Notes: a model not told the origin generated them from the letters alone. A DNA stretch of 64,000 bases from Caldilineales bacterium (GCA_024102915.1 JAGFJG010000075.1:1-64000); one strand, 5' to 3'. Numbered from the stretch's first letter, positions 7,023 to 17,547 are shown. Program-made: numbers and translations.

Positions 7023-8720
7023 ATGAAATCTTCGCAACGAAACTATCTTTTGATGCTATTCCTGCTGATTGGCATCCTGGCTTTAGCAGCCTGTGCTGGC
7101 GCTGCCACACCCGTCCCCTCTGCGCCGGCAGAAGAGGCGCCCGCAGCCGAAGAAGCGCCGGCGGAGGAAGCTCCGACCGAAGCTGCTCCGGCTGCCGAGG
7201 GAGGTGCATCCACACTGAGGGTTACCTTCTCCTGGCCGAACTTCATTGACCCGGCTGTGGGGAACGACTACTCCGGTTCGTCCTCGCTGATCAATCTCTA
7301 TGACACGCTGGTCTTCCCCAACCCGGCGGGCGGCGTCGATCCCTGGCTGGCCGAATCTTGGGATGTTTCTGACGATGGCCTGACCTACACCTTCAAACTG
7401 CGCCAGGGCGTGAAGTTCCATGATGGCAGCGAACTCACCGCCAGCGACGTAGTGTACAGTTTCGATCGGCTGAAGGCGATTGGCGAAGGATTCGCCTACA
7501 TGTTGGCAGATGTCGATTCAGCCACAGCGGTTGACGACAATACTGTATCGATGACGTTGGCGAAACCCAGCGGCTTGTTTTTGCCCAGCCTCATGCGCCT
7601 CTTTATCCTCAACGAGGATCTGGTAAAAGCGAATACCGCAGCCGAAGGCCCCTATGGCGAAAACGGCGATTACGGCAAGGATTGGCTGCTGACTCACGAC
7701 GCTGGCTCCGGGCCCTACATGGTCAAGGAATTCCCGCTGGAAGAATTCCTGCTGATGGAAAAGAACCCCGACTGGTGGGGCGAGTGGGTCGCTAACGCCC
7801 CAGACGAAATCCGATTTATCGGCACAACCGAAGCCGCCACCGTCCGGACGCTTCTGGCGAACAAGGAACTCGAAATCAGTGACCAATGGCAGAGTGTCCA
7901 GGCTTTGGAGGCGTTGGATGAGATCGACGGCGTGGATGTCGCCGCCCTGCCCACGATGACCGAGTTCTATTACATGGTCAACACCAAGATCCCGCCCACC
8001 GACGATGTCCACTGCCGCCGGGCCATGGCCTACGCCTTCGACTACGAGACGGCCGTCTCGCTGGAATGGCCGGGGACGGAACAGTCGCAAGGGCCGGTTC
8101 CGGCCAGCCTGGGCGGCCACAACCCGGATGTATTTGTGTTCTCTCGTGATCTGGACAAGGCCAAAGAAGAATTAGCTCAATGCGCCTACGCCGATGACCT
8201 GGAATCTTATCCCGTGGAAGTGAACTGGGTGTCAGAAGTGCCGGACGAGGAGAAATTCGCCCTGCTGTTCCAGTCCAACATGGCTGAGATCGGCGTCCCG
8301 GTGAAGGTCGTCTCCACGCCGTGGCTGAGCACGGTCGAGAACACCAGCGCCCAGGAGACCAGCCCGCACATCGTCACAATCTACGTCTCCTCGGACCTGC
8401 CCGAGGCTGGCACCATGCTTTTCCAACGCTACCATTCAAGCACTGCCAACCAGTGGTTGCAAAACGAGTGGCTGCTCGACGATGAATTCGATGCCAAGAT
8501 CGAAGATGCCCTCGCCACAGTCGATCAGGATGAACGCTTCGCCAAGTACTACGAGCTGCAAGATTACATCGCTGAACTGGCGCCATCCATCTTCCTCTAT
8601 GATCAGGTGGAAAAGCATGCCTATCAGGATTATGTCGATTGGCCAGCGACGCGTGGCGAAGTAAGTTCCGTCATGGGTTACTATTTCTTCGGCCCGCAGT
8701 TCGGGCTCAATCCCCACTAA
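7023..8720 (+). CDS. Dpp/Opp-type ABC transporter substrate-binding lipoprotein
   Basis: A 565-residue family 5 solute-binding protein (SBP_bac_5). The signal peptide ends in the lipobox LAAC with Cys24, followed by a flexible Ala/Pro/Glu linker (about 25-60) that is usual in Chloroflexota lipoproteins. The mature domain has the family signature (AESWDVSDDGLTYTFKLRQG, about 116-135) and binds peptides, opines or related amides outside the membrane. GAGGAG precedes the ATG at 7 to 12 nt. It is the first gene of a five-gene importer operon, separated from the permease genes by a strong hairpin (8742-8786). The nearby hydantoinases suggest cyclic-amide or peptide substrates (inference). Confidence 0.92.
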   Translation: MKSSQRNYLLMLFLLIGILALAACAGAATPVPSAPAEEAPAAEEAPAEEAPTEAAPAAEGGASTLRVTFSWPNFIDPAVGNDYSGSSSLINLYDTLVFPNPAGGVDPWLAESWDVSDDGLTYTFKLRQGVKFHDGSELTASDVVYSFDRLKAIGEGFAYMLADVDSATAVDDNTVSMTLAKPSGLFLPSLMRLFILNEDLVKANTAAEGPYGENGDYGKDWLLTHDAGSGPYMVKEFPLEEFLLMEKNPDWWGEWVANAPDEIRFIGTTEAATVRTLLANKELEISDQWQSVQALEALDEIDGVDVAALPTMTEFYYMVNTKIPPTDDVHCRRAMAYAFDYETAVSLEWPGTEQSQGPVPASLGGHNPDVFVFSRDLDKAKEELAQCAYADDLESYPVEVNWVSEVPDEEKFALLFQSNMAEIGVPVKVVSTPWLSTVENTSAQETSPHIVTIYVSSDLPEAGTMLFQRYHSSTANQWLQNEWLLDDEFDAKIEDALATVDQDERFAKYYELQDYIAELAPSIFLYDQVEKHAYQDYVDWPATRGEVSSVMGYYFFGPQFGLNPH

Positions 8721-8741
8721 GCTCACACTCCCAATCCGCTA

Positions 8742-8786
8742 GCTGGCGGAAGTCTGGCCTGAAATCCAGATTGGACTTCCGCCAGC
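8742..8786 (+). promoter_or_regulatory. mRNA-stabilising hairpin between binding protein and permease
   Basis: GCTGGCGGAAGTC (8742-8754) pairs perfectly with GACTTCCGCCAGC (8774-8786). A nested TCTGG/CCAGA pair overlaps the tip. No T-run follows, so it is unlikely to stop transcription fully. Such hairpins commonly protect the 5' cistron and give a binding-protein excess over membrane components (family knowledge). Confidence 0.6.
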
Positions 8787-8817
8787 ATCCAAGCCCGCTC
8801 ATTATTCACCAAGCAAC

Positions 8818-9846
8818 ATGAAAACACTTTCATTCATCGGCCGGCGCAGTTTCCATGCAATCTTCGTGTTGTTTGGGTTATCCATCGTCATCTTCATCAT
8901 CGCCCGCATTATGCCAGGCGATCCGGCGCGGGTGGCCGTTGGCGCTCGCGCCCCGGATTGGGTGGTCGATAATCTGCGCGAACAGATGCATCTCAACGAC
9001 CCGCTGCCGGTGCAATACTTTTACTGGCTGACCGATGCAGTGCAGGGCGATTTCGGTATTTCGCTGGTCACCCGTCGTTCTGTCGCCCAGGATATCAAGG
9101 AATTCTTTCCCGCCTCGCTGGAACTGGCGCTGTTCGCCCTCATCATCACCGCCACACTAGGAATTGGCCTGGGCACACTATCGGCGCGTCATAAAGACAA
9201 ATTCCTCGACAACTTTGTACGCGTGATCTCGTATATGGGCGTGGTCACGCCTTCATTTATCTTTGCGATCATCTTTCTGCTCCTATTTGGCTATGTGCTG
9301 GGTTGGTTCCCCACCATCGGTCGTCTCAGCGAGGGGATTCAGCGACCGCCGCCGGTGACCGGGTTTATGACGATCGACACCCTGTTGGCGGGTGATATCC
9401 CGGCCTTCTTTGATTCGGTCCACCACCTGGTGTTACCAGCCCTGGCGCTGGCGATGGGCTCGATGGCTCAGGAAGCGCGCATCACCCGGGCCAGCATGTC
9501 GGAGAACCTGTCGAAAGACTACATCGCATCCAGCCGGGCATTTGGCGTGCCCGAACGCACCGTGACGGGCAGATTCCTGCTCAAACCCTCCTTGATCGCC
9601 ACTATCTCAATTCTTGGCCTCGACTTCGCCGCAGGGTTAGCCAACGCCTTTTTGGTGGAATTGATTTTCGTGTGGCCGGGGTTATCACGCTATGGCATGA
9701 ACGCCATTCTGCGTAAAGACCTCAACGCTATCTCCGCCGTGATCCTCATCCTGGGCATCGTATTCATTATCGTGAACATCGTCGTTGATCTGACGGTCGC
9801 CCGACTAGACCCACGCATCGGCCTGCGCTCGGCGAGGAGTGACTGA
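8818..9846 (+). CDS. ABC transporter permease, DppB-like
   Basis: A 342-residue inner-membrane permease with six predicted helices. The N-terminal signature MPGDPARVA is typical of DppB/OppB. The cytoplasmic EAA loop (ARITRASMSENLSKDYIASS, about 218-237) contacts the ATPase. It ends two bases before the DppC-like gene and is coupled to it in the importer operon. Confidence 0.93.
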   Translation: MKTLSFIGRRSFHAIFVLFGLSIVIFIIARIMPGDPARVAVGARAPDWVVDNLREQMHLNDPLPVQYFYWLTDAVQGDFGISLVTRRSVAQDIKEFFPASLELALFALIITATLGIGLGTLSARHKDKFLDNFVRVISYMGVVTPSFIFAIIFLLLFGYVLGWFPTIGRLSEGIQRPPPVTGFMTIDTLLAGDIPAFFDSVHHLVLPALALAMGSMAQEARITRASMSENLSKDYIASSRAFGVPERTVTGRFLLKPSLIATISILGLDFAAGLANAFLVELIFVWPGLSRYGMNAILRKDLNAISAVILILGIVFIIVNIVVDLTVARLDPRIGLRSARSD

Positions 9847-9848
9847 TC

Positions 9849-10778
9849 ATGGCCCAACAAGCTGTAGAATGGAGCGGCTTTGACATCAGCGACCACGAAC
9901 TGCGGCGCATGCGCAGAGAAACCCGGCGTGAAAATATCGGGCGTTCCTGGTACAAATTCTCTCGCAATCCGCTTTCCGTCGTCGGCGGCGCCATTATCCT
10001 CATCATCGTGCTGATGGCGGTCTTCGCCCCATACATCGCCCCCTATCCCGACCACGCCACCAAGCCCTTCACCGATTTCGCCAACGCCAGCCAGCCCCCC
10101 AGCCGTGAGCACTGGTTCGGCACCGACGAGATTGGCCGAGACGTGCTCAGCCGCACGATCTACGGCTTTCGGTTTTCATTGACCATGGGCTTTATCGTGT
10201 TGATAATGGTGGTGCCGGTGGGCGTGCTTTTGGGGCTGGTTGCCGGCTACCGGCAGGGCACACGCACCGATACCTTTATCATGCGCATCACCGACATCTT
10301 TCTGGCGGTGCCGCCCTTGATTCTGGCCCTGGCCATCGCGTCGGTATTGGAACCCAACCTGACCAATTCCATGATCGCCGTGTCGCTGATGTGGTGGCCC
10401 TGGTACACGCGCCTGGTTTACGGCCAGGCCAGCGCCTTGCGCAACGAGTACTTCGTCAGTTCGGCTGAGGTGACAGGCGCCAGCACCAGCCATATCCTCT
10501 TTCGCGAAATCCTGCCCAACACACTTTCGCCTATCTTCACCAAAATCAGCCTGGATATGGGCTGGGTGATTATCATCGGCGCCTCGCTCAGCTTCGTGGG
10601 GCTGGGGGTGCAGCCGCCCAAGCCGGGGTTGGGCACCATGGTCGCCAGCGGGGCGAAATTCCTGCCCGACCAATGGTGGATATCGCTCTTCCCCGCCCTC
10701 GCCATCGTCGTTCTTGTCCTGGGGTTCAACCTCCTTGGCGATGGTTTACGAGACCTCTTTGCCGCTGAGGAAGGTTAG
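9849..10778 (+). CDS. ABC transporter permease, DppC-like
   Basis: A 309-residue partner permease. Its N-terminal cytoplasmic stretch leads into SRNPLSVVGGAIILIIVL, followed by the DppC signature HWFGTDEIGRDVLSRTIYG (about 93-111). Five or six helices follow, with an EAA loop near ALRNEYFVSSAEVTGAS. The gene ends one base before the ATG of the first ATPase gene, so translation is likely coupled. Confidence 0.93.
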   Translation: MAQQAVEWSGFDISDHELRRMRRETRRENIGRSWYKFSRNPLSVVGGAIILIIVLMAVFAPYIAPYPDHATKPFTDFANASQPPSREHWFGTDEIGRDVLSRTIYGFRFSLTMGFIVLIMVVPVGVLLGLVAGYRQGTRTDTFIMRITDIFLAVPPLILALAIASVLEPNLTNSMIAVSLMWWPWYTRLVYGQASALRNEYFVSSAEVTGASTSHILFREILPNTLSPIFTKISLDMGWVIIIGASLSFVGLGVQPPKPGLGTMVASGAKFLPDQWWISLFPALAIVVLVLGFNLLGDGLRDLFAAEEG

Positions 10779-10779
10779 C

Positions 10780-11799
10780 ATGGCGACAACGCCCATACTC
10801 GAAATCAAGGATCTACGGGTCGAATTCAAGGTCTATGGCGGGGTGCTGAAAGTGCTTGATGGCATCAACTTCCGGGTGAACCCAGGCGAGAAAGTGGGGT
10901 TGGTGGGCGAAACCGGCTGCGGCAAGACCACGACTATGAAAGCGGTGCTGCGTATTTTGCCCATTCCGCCCGCCCGCATTGCCAGCGGCGAGATTTTATT
11001 CAAGGGGCAGAACATCCTGACCATGAAAGACAAAGGCCTGCGCGACATGCGTGGACAGGGCATCTCCATGATCTTCCAGGACCCCACCTCCGCCCTAAAC
11101 CCGGTGTTCACCATCGGCGATCAACTGGAACCCGTGATCAAATACGCCTCGCCGGAAAACCAGAAGCTTTCGAAAAAGGAATTACGTCAGCGAGCGATTG
11201 TCCCCCTCAAAGAAGTGGCTTTGGCCGACCCCGAACGCCTGCTCGACGCCTATCCTGTGCAATTAAGCGGTGGGATGCGCCAGCGCGTGTGCATCGGCAT
11301 GGCCCTGGCTACCGACCCCGAACTGCTCATCGCCGACGAACCCGGCACCTCGCTCGATGTCACCATTCAAGACCAGGTTTTGCGTTTGCTGCAAAGACTG
11401 GTGGAGCAGAAGGGCAGCTCGGTCGTTCTGATCACGCATACTCTGGGCATCGTTCGCCAGATGTGCGACCGGGTCTATGTGATGTATGCCGGGAACATGG
11501 TCGAGGTAGCGCCCACGCCCAAGCTCTTTGCCAGTCCCTTGCACCCCTACACCCAGGGTTTGATGGACGCCGTACCAAAGCTCAGCGGCGGCGGCGTGGC
11601 TATGGGCATCCCTGGGCGCATTCCCAGCTACAAGACTCCGCCCACCGGCTGCCGCTTCCATCCTCGTTGCGCTCACGCCATGGACATCTGCAAACAGCAA
11701 AAGCCGCCCTTCATCCAGGCGGACGCGGATCACGAGGTGGCCTGTTTCCTGTACGATCCGAAGGTCATTGGTCAGAAACAGGAGGCGACATCCGCATGA
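10780..11799 (+). CDS. ABC transporter ATP-binding protein, DppD-like
   Basis: A 339-residue oligopeptide/dipeptide ATPase. Walker A is GETGCGKTT (about 43-51), the ABC signature is LSGGMRQRV, and Walker B is LLIADEP. The C-terminal oligopeptide extension carries the Cys-containing motif TGCRFHPRC followed by CKQQKPP. The D-loop side reads EPGTSLDVT rather than the usual EPTTALDVT, a mild deviation. The ATG at 10780 follows GAGGAAGG. A longer in-frame extension into dppC is ignored. The stop overlaps the next start (ATGA). Confidence 0.93.
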   Translation: MATTPILEIKDLRVEFKVYGGVLKVLDGINFRVNPGEKVGLVGETGCGKTTTMKAVLRILPIPPARIASGEILFKGQNILTMKDKGLRDMRGQGISMIFQDPTSALNPVFTIGDQLEPVIKYASPENQKLSKKELRQRAIVPLKEVALADPERLLDAYPVQLSGGMRQRVCIGMALATDPELLIADEPGTSLDVTIQDQVLRLLQRLVEQKGSSVVLITHTLGIVRQMCDRVYVMYAGNMVEVAPTPKLFASPLHPYTQGLMDAVPKLSGGGVAMGIPGRIPSYKTPPTGCRFHPRCAHAMDICKQQKPPFIQADADHEVACFLYDPKVIGQKQEATSA

Positions 11800-12800
11800 G
11801 CGAGCAATCAAAATCGACGAACAACGAAATCCTGGTTGTCGAGAATCTGAAAAAGCATTTCGTGATCGGGCAGGAGGGCGTCGTCGATCGTAAACCCATT
11901 ACGGTCAAGGCGATCGATGGCATCTCTTTCAGCATCCGGGAGGGCGAGACCCTAGGGTTGGTGGGTGAATCCGGTTCGGGCAAGAGTACGGTCGCCTATA
12001 TCACGGTGGGGATGTACCAGCCCACGTCGGGGGCGATGTATTTGAATGGCGAAAATCTTTTTGCGGATGGCGATAAGCGTTCATTAAAACACAAGAAAGA
12101 GATTCAGATCGTTTTCCAGGACCCCGGCTCTTCTCTCAACCCCCGCCGCAACATCAAGGATATCCTGGAACTGCCTTTGCGCATTCACCAGCCGGGCAAG
12201 GATCGTCAGCGCGAGGTGCTGCGCCTGTTGCATGAGGTCGATCTGCCGCCGGAGTATATGCACAAATACCCCAGGCAGCTCAGCGGCGGCGAAAAACAAA
12301 TCATCGCCATCGCCCGCGCCCTGGCCTCGGATCCCACACTGATCGTGCTGGATGAGCCTACCTCCGCATTGGATGTATCGGTGCAGGGCAAGGTCATCAA
12401 CCTGCTTATCCGCTTGCAGCGCGAACTCAACCTCTCCTACATGTTCATCACCCATGATCTTAGCCTGATGCGTAATGTCGCGTCGCGTGTGGCCATCATG
12501 TACCTGGGCAAGATCTGCGAGGTGGCGGATACGGCGGAGTTTTTCCAAAGGCCGCAGCATCCTTATACCCAGATGCTTCTCTCCTCCATTCCCGTGATCT
12601 CGGAAAAGGAAGAAGCGCTCAAGCCCTCCCGAGTCCATTCTCAGGGCGAAATCCCCAGCCCCGTCAATTTGCCGCCTGGGTGCAGTTTCCACCAGCGTTG
12701 TCCGTATGTGATGGATGTGTGCAAACAGGTTGACCCGGTGATGGTCGAAACCGGGTCGGGGCATATCGTGCGATGCCATTTGTTCGAGCAACCTTCATGA
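11796..12800 (+). CDS. ABC transporter ATP-binding protein, DppF-like
   Basis: A 334-residue second ATPase of the importer. Walker A is GESGSGKST, the signature is [15 protein letters not shown], Walker B is [13 protein letters not shown], and the C-terminal oligopeptide motif is [17 protein letters not shown]. The ATG overlaps the upstream stop by four bases, and GGAGG lies about 10 nt before it. It is the last gene of the importer operon. The hyuA gene starts 96 bp downstream, after a heptamer palindrome. Confidence 0.94.
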   Translation: MSEQSKSTNNEILVVENLKKHFVIGQEGVVDRKPITVKAIDGISFSIREGETLGLVGESGSGKSTVAYITVGMYQPTSGAMYLNGENLFADGDKRSLKHKKEIQIVFQDPGSSLNPRRNIKDILELPLRIHQPGKDRQREVLRLLHEVDLPPEYMHKYPRQLSGGEKQIIAIARALASDPTLIVLDEPTSALDVSVQGKVINLLIRLQRELNLSYMFITHDLSLMRNVASRVAIMYLGKICEVADTAEFFQRPQHPYTQMLLSSIPVISEKEEALKPSRVHSQGEIPSPVNLPPGCSFHQRCPYVMDVCKQVDPVMVETGSGHIVRCHLFEQPS

Positions 12801-12813
12801 AAACAAGGTCCTG

Positions 12814-12889
12814 GGATATTGGGTATTGGATATTGATGCCCATCCTCATGCGCGAATATTGAATGCCAAATACCTAATATCGAATCCCC
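12814..12889. repeat. Palindromic heptamer repeat, family B, copy 1
   Basis: The left arm (12814-12835) is made of ATTGGGT and ATTGGAT words. The right arm (12866-12889) carries the complementary CCAAATAC, CTAATAT, CGAATCC words. It fills almost the whole gap between the importer and the first hyuA. Related copies are at 17548-17627 and 22652-22721. Confidence 0.8.
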
Positions 12890-12896
12890 ATTTCTT

Positions 12897-14945
12897 ATGC
12901 GAATCGCAACCGACATCGGCGGCACTTTTACCGACCTCACCTTTCTTGATGAGGAAAGCGGCCGGCTGGGCGTGACCAAGGTGCCGACGACGCCTGCCAA
13001 CTTTGCCGAAGGGGTCATCGCCTCGCTGCATAAAGCCCAAATCGAGCCCGGCCAATCCAGCTTTTTCGTGCATGGCTCCACCGTCGTCATCAACGCCCTG
13101 ACCGAGCGCAATGGGGCGAAAACGGCCCTGCTCACCACCCAAGGGTTTCGCGATGTGCTTGAGATCGGGCGAGCGAACCGGCCCGATCTCTATAACCTGT
13201 ATTACGTCAAACCCAAACCTTTCGTACCTCGCAATCTGCGGCTGGAAGTGCGGGGGAGGATGAATTTTCGGGGCGAGGAATTGGAGCCGTTGCATGAGGA
13301 AGATGTGCAAGCTGCGCTCGACCTGTGCCGTCGGGAAGGTGTGCAGGCTGTTGCCATCTGTTTCCTGCACTCATACGCCAATCCCGCCCACGAAGCCCGC
13401 TGCGCCGAGCTCATCCGCCAACTTGCGCCAGAGCTGGCAGTCACCGCCTCGTCCGAGCTGACGCAGGAATGGCGAGAATTCGAGCGCACGAACACGGCCG
13501 TGCTCAACAGTTTCGTACAACCGACAGTTCAACGATACCTCGGCAGTCTCGAAAACCAGTTGGCCGGGCTGGGCATGAAGCGTGTTTACCACATCATGCA
13601 GTCCAACGGCGGCACTGCCACTTTCGAGCGGGGCAAGCAGGCTCCGATCTACGCCGTGGAATCTGGCCCGGTCGCCGGTGTGATTGGCGCCGCCAGACTG
13701 GGCGAACTGATCGGCGAACCCAACGTCATCGCTTTCGATGTGGGCGGCACCACGGCCAAGACCTCGCTGATCAAGGATGGCAAGCCTCGCATCACCACCG
13801 AATACAAAATCGAATGGCGGCGCGACTTTGCCGGATACCCGATCCTGGCCCCCACCATCGACATCGTCGAGATCGGGGCAGGTGGAGGCTCGATCGCCTG
13901 GGTGGATGAGGCTGGTTCATTGCACATCGGCCCGCAAAGCGCTGGCGCTGATCCCGGCCCGGTTTGCTATGGTCTCGGCGGCGAGCAGCCCACTGTCACC
14001 GATGCCAATGTCGTGGCCGGGCGAATCAATCCCGATTATTTTCTGGGCGGCGAGATCAGGCTGAATCTGGAGCGCGCCCGTCAGTCCATGCAGCCGATCG
14101 CCGACCGCTTTCAATGCAGTATCGAGGAGGCCGCAATCGGCATCATCCGCCTGGCCGATGCCAGCATGATCAACGCCATCAAACTGGTTTCGGTACGGCG
14201 AGGGCATGATCCCCGTGATTTCGTGCTGACGGCATTTGGCGGTGGCGGCCCCATGCACGCGGCGGCGTTGGCCCGCGAATTGCGGGTGAAAAAGGTGGTC
14301 ATCCCCACCGAGCCGGGCGTGTTTTCGGCCTGGGGCATGTTGATGACCGACCTGCGCCAGGACTTGATCCGCACCTCGATCCGTCGCACCGACCGCATGA
14401 CATCGGCTGAGTTGTCGGCGCTGTTTTCCGAGATGGAAGGTCGGGCGAGCGAGGACCTGCGGGAGCAGGGTGCGGATGCTGGGGCCATACGTTTCCAGCG
14501 GTTCGCCGATATGCGTTACAAAGGCCAGGAACATACGGTCAAGGTTCCCATCCCAATTGGGGAACTAAACCCGACCGGTCTGGCTGATATCGACGACCAG
14601 TTCCATCGTCTGCATGAGCAGGCCTATTCCTTCCGCTTGCAGGCGCCTATCGAACTGGTCAATTATCATCTGACTGCTTTCGGCGTTGTGGCCAAAGCTG
14701 AGATGCAACGAGCGGACGCGGGCGGCAGCTTGCAGCAGGCAGCCAAGGGCAGTCGCCGCGTCTATTTCGATGATTTCGGCTACGAGCAGACACCCGTGTA
14801 CGAGCGGGCGCGGCTGCCGTTGAACAAACCCATCCCCGGCCCCTTGGTGATCGAAGAACCGACCTCCACCACCGTCGTGTTCCCCGACCAGACCCTGCAC
14901 CGTGATGAATTCGGCCTCCTGCACATCGAGCAAGTAACTCCATGA
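12897..14945 (+). CDS. hyuA: Hydantoinase/oxoprolinase subunit A (first copy)
   Basis: A 682-residue HyuA-type subunit. In this family the A subunit uses ATP to activate a cyclic amide (N-methylhydantoin, 5-oxoproline, caprolactam) for ring opening. The N-terminal nucleotide site reads TDIGGTFTDLTFLDEE. The second phosphate motif is DVGGTTAKTSLI (about 280). GAGGGSIAW and GPQSAGADPGPVCYG (about 322-360) and AFGGGGPMHAAALARELRVK (about 445-465) are family signatures. The start falls eight bases after the heptamer palindrome and no ribosome site is visible. The 3' end overlaps hyuB (ATGA). The exact substrate cannot be deduced. Confidence 0.9.
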   Translation: MRIATDIGGTFTDLTFLDEESGRLGVTKVPTTPANFAEGVIASLHKAQIEPGQSSFFVHGSTVVINALTERNGAKTALLTTQGFRDVLEIGRANRPDLYNLYYVKPKPFVPRNLRLEVRGRMNFRGEELEPLHEEDVQAALDLCRREGVQAVAICFLHSYANPAHEARCAELIRQLAPELAVTASSELTQEWREFERTNTAVLNSFVQPTVQRYLGSLENQLAGLGMKRVYHIMQSNGGTATFERGKQAPIYAVESGPVAGVIGAARLGELIGEPNVIAFDVGGTTAKTSLIKDGKPRITTEYKIEWRRDFAGYPILAPTIDIVEIGAGGGSIAWVDEAGSLHIGPQSAGADPGPVCYGLGGEQPTVTDANVVAGRINPDYFLGGEIRLNLERARQSMQPIADRFQCSIEEAAIGIIRLADASMINAIKLVSVRRGHDPRDFVLTAFGGGGPMHAAALARELRVKKVVIPTEPGVFSAWGMLMTDLRQDLIRTSIRRTDRMTSAELSALFSEMEGRASEDLREQGADAGAIRFQRFADMRYKGQEHTVKVPIPIGELNPTGLADIDDQFHRLHEQAYSFRLQAPIELVNYHLTAFGVVAKAEMQRADAGGSLQQAAKGSRRVYFDDFGYEQTPVYERARLPLNKPIPGPLVIEEPTSTTVVFPDQTLHRDEFGLLHIEQVTP

Positions 14946-16627
14946 GCACAGACCCCTTCACCCTGGAGATCATCCGGGAACAGTTGATCGCAGCCGCGGA
15001 GGAGAGCTTTATCGCCCTGGGTCGCAGCAGCCAGAGTCCCATCATCTATGAGGTGCTGGACTATGCCTGCGCCATCACCGATCACACCGGCGACATCATC
15101 GCCCAGGCCAATGGCGTGCCCGGCTTTCTCGGAACCCTGACCTTCGCCGTCAAGGCGATTCTAGAGAAATTCCCGGCAGCGTCCATCGTACCCGGCGATG
15201 TGTTCATGAACAATGACCCCTATCGGGGCGGCGGCAACCATCTCTCCGATGTGGCTTTGATAGCCCCCATTTTCTTTGAAGGAACATTGGTCGGCTTTGC
15301 CGTGAACAAAGCGCATTGGACCGAGGTGGGCGGCATGGCGGCGGGCAGTTGGACTACCGACAGCACCGAGATTTATCAAGAGGGCCTGCAATTCCCCGCC
15401 ATTCGTCTGTACCAGGGCGGAGCGATCATCCAAAGTCTGGTGGATTTGATCGCCGCCAATGTGCGCACACCGGAGGCTACTCTGGGCGATATGTTTGCGG
15501 GCGTGGCCTCGTTACGTCGGGCCGAGCAACGCTTGGTGGAGATCTGCCGCCAGTACGGTCTGGCGGCTGTGCAGGAAAGCATCCGCACCAGCCTGGATCA
15601 GGGCGAAATCCTGGCGCGCAAGGCTCTGGCAACTTTGCCGCAAGGGGAATTTTATGCCGACGGTTGGATGGACGACGATGGCCTCACCGACACGCCGGTT
15701 TACGTCTGTGTGAAGGTCACCATCGACGCCGATCGCTTTGTCGCCGATTTCACCGGGTCGTCGCCGCAGGTGCCCGGCCCGATCAATTGCACTCGCACCC
15801 GGCTGTATTCTGCCTGCCGCACCATCTTCAAGGCCGTGGCTGATCCCAGTACGCCTGTCAATGACGGCTGGTTCCGGCCGGTCGAGATCATCTGCCCCGA
15901 TGGCACTGTGTTCACCGCTCAGCGCCCGGCTCCGGTGTCGACCTATTGGGAGACGGGCGCGTATGCCGTCGATCTGTTGTGGCGGGCGTTGTTCCCCGTC
16001 CTGCCCGACCGCCTGACCGCCGGGCACCACCTCAGCGTTTGCGGCACCCTCATCGCCGGATTCAACGACGCGGGCGAGCGATTTATCCTGGTTGAGCCGC
16101 AAGCCGGAGGCTGGGGCGCAGGCGCCAGCAAAGATGGCGAGAACGGCCTGGTGCCGGTGGGTGATGGCGAAACCTATGTCATCCCCGTGGAAGTGTGCGA
16201 AACCCGGTATCCCCTGCTCGTAGACCAATACGCCTTCAACGAGACGCCGGCCGGGCATGGCCGGTATCGGGGGGGGCTGGGATTGGTGCGGGATTATCGG
16301 CTGCTGGCCGATGAAGCCCTGCTCACGACCACGTTTGGACGTCACAAATACCCGCCCTGGGGTGCGAACGGCGGCAGCGATGGCTCGGCCAATGGCGTCG
16401 AGGTTTACGTGAACGGCCAACCTGAGCCCGTGCTTTGGCGGGGCAAGATCGCCCGCTACAAACTCAGACGGGGTGATGTCGCCCGTCTGATTACGGGGGT
16501 TGGCGGCGGCTACGGCAATCCCACCGCACGGCCCCATACGGAAGTGCTCGCAGACATCAGGAACGGCTACATCTCGCCGCAGACAGCGGTGGAAATCTAC
16601 GGCTTGTCTCCACAAGAATTGCCTTAG
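14942..16627 (+). CDS. hyuB: Hydantoinase B/oxoprolinase subunit (first copy)
   Basis: A 561-residue HyuB-type subunit, the partner of the upstream A subunit. It begins with the signature DPFTLEIIREQLIAAAEESF and continues with NDPYRGGGNHLSDVALI and NKAHWTEVGGMAAGS, typical of the family. The start overlaps the hyuA stop by four bases, giving 1:1 translational coupling. A racemase gene follows 80 bp downstream. Acetone-carboxylase-like alternatives exist in the superfamily, but no third small subunit is present, so a hydantoinase or oxoprolinase is more likely. Confidence 0.9.
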   Translation: MSTDPFTLEIIREQLIAAAEESFIALGRSSQSPIIYEVLDYACAITDHTGDIIAQANGVPGFLGTLTFAVKAILEKFPAASIVPGDVFMNNDPYRGGGNHLSDVALIAPIFFEGTLVGFAVNKAHWTEVGGMAAGSWTTDSTEIYQEGLQFPAIRLYQGGAIIQSLVDLIAANVRTPEATLGDMFAGVASLRRAEQRLVEICRQYGLAAVQESIRTSLDQGEILARKALATLPQGEFYADGWMDDDGLTDTPVYVCVKVTIDADRFVADFTGSSPQVPGPINCTRTRLYSACRTIFKAVADPSTPVNDGWFRPVEIICPDGTVFTAQRPAPVSTYWETGAYAVDLLWRALFPVLPDRLTAGHHLSVCGTLIAGFNDAGERFILVEPQAGGWGAGASKDGENGLVPVGDGETYVIPVEVCETRYPLLVDQYAFNETPAGHGRYRGGLGLVRDYRLLADEALLTTTFGRHKYPPWGANGGSDGSANGVEVYVNGQPEPVLWRGKIARYKLRRGDVARLITGVGGGYGNPTARPHTEVLADIRNGYISPQTAVEIYGLSPQELP

Positions 16628-16707
16628 CGTCCGATGGACGCCTGGTTTTGCATCTCCCACGCCAGCTCGCCACCCGCTCAATTCACTCCACACCACGAGG
16701 TAACCTC

Positions 16708-17538
16708 ATGAAACCGATCAAAGTGATGTTTCTCGACCCCGTCGGCAGTTCCGACTATGATCAATTCATGGCGAACTGGATCGCTGACTACAAGTATCCT
16801 GGCACTGAAGCCCACGTCACGTCGTTTTCCCCAGATTCGATTGGCCCCATCACTAACCTTGAATATCGCGCCTATGAAGCTATTGTGACAGCCGAAATCG
16901 TCAAGGCGGCATATCAGGCTGCGGCAGAGGGATTCGACGCCTTTGTGATCGGTTGTTTTTACGACACGGCCCTCCACGACGCCCGCGAGATCTCCGGCGA
17001 CATGATCGTCACCGCCCCCTGCCAGGCATCCTGCCAGATTGCCCTGACCCTGGCGAACAATTTCTCCATCATCGTCGGCCAGCGCAAGTGGGTGAATCAG
17101 ATGCACAACACCGTGCGCGACTACGGCTACGGCGACAAGCTCATGTCGTTCCGCCACGTGGGCATGAACGTGGTCGAGTTCCAAAAAGACCATGATTGCA
17201 CGCGCGACCGGCTGATCTCCGCCGGACGGCAGGCCGTGGAAGAGGATTATGCCGAGACGCTGATCCTGGGCTGCACGCTGGAAACCGGGTTCTACCAGGA
17301 AATGGAAGCCGAGTTGGGCGTGCCAGTGATAGACCCCTCCATCGCCGCCTTCAAATCGGCCGAACATGCAGCGCTGCTCAAGCAACAATGCGGGTGGAAG
17401 CCCAGCCGCAAGTGGGGCAGTGAGGCACCGCCTGCATATGAGATGGCTGATTTCGGCGCCTTCAGCAAACCATATGCATTTGGGAACAGGATTGTCGTCC
17501 CAAGTGTGGAGCCTACGCTGGAACCCGTTCACGCTTAA
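16708..17538 (+). CDS. Asp/Glu/hydantoin racemase-family protein
   Basis: A 276-residue cofactor-independent racemase of the Asp/Glu/hydantoin type. The two catalytic thiols expected of the fold are Cys83 (VIGCFYD) and Cys189 (LILGCTLETGF). Such an enzyme interconverts D- and L-hydantoins, letting stereospecific hydantoinases use both, which fits its position between two hyuAB pairs. The ATG at 16708 follows ACGAGG. An upstream in-frame ATG gives an unconserved extension. At 276 residues it is somewhat longer than the usual 230-250, with extra residues mostly at the C-terminus. Confidence 0.86.
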   Translation: MKPIKVMFLDPVGSSDYDQFMANWIADYKYPGTEAHVTSFSPDSIGPITNLEYRAYEAIVTAEIVKAAYQAAAEGFDAFVIGCFYDTALHDAREISGDMIVTAPCQASCQIALTLANNFSIIVGQRKWVNQMHNTVRDYGYGDKLMSFRHVGMNVVEFQKDHDCTRDRLISAGRQAVEEDYAETLILGCTLETGFYQEMEAELGVPVIDPSIAAFKSAEHAALLKQQCGWKPSRKWGSEAPPAYEMADFGAFSKPYAFGNRIVVPSVEPTLEPVHA

Positions 17539-17547
17539 ACACAAACA

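Noticed and set aside
15512-16696. 394-codon minus-strand open frame
   Set aside because: It is a shadow of hyuB on the other strand. Codon bias and motifs support the plus strand only.
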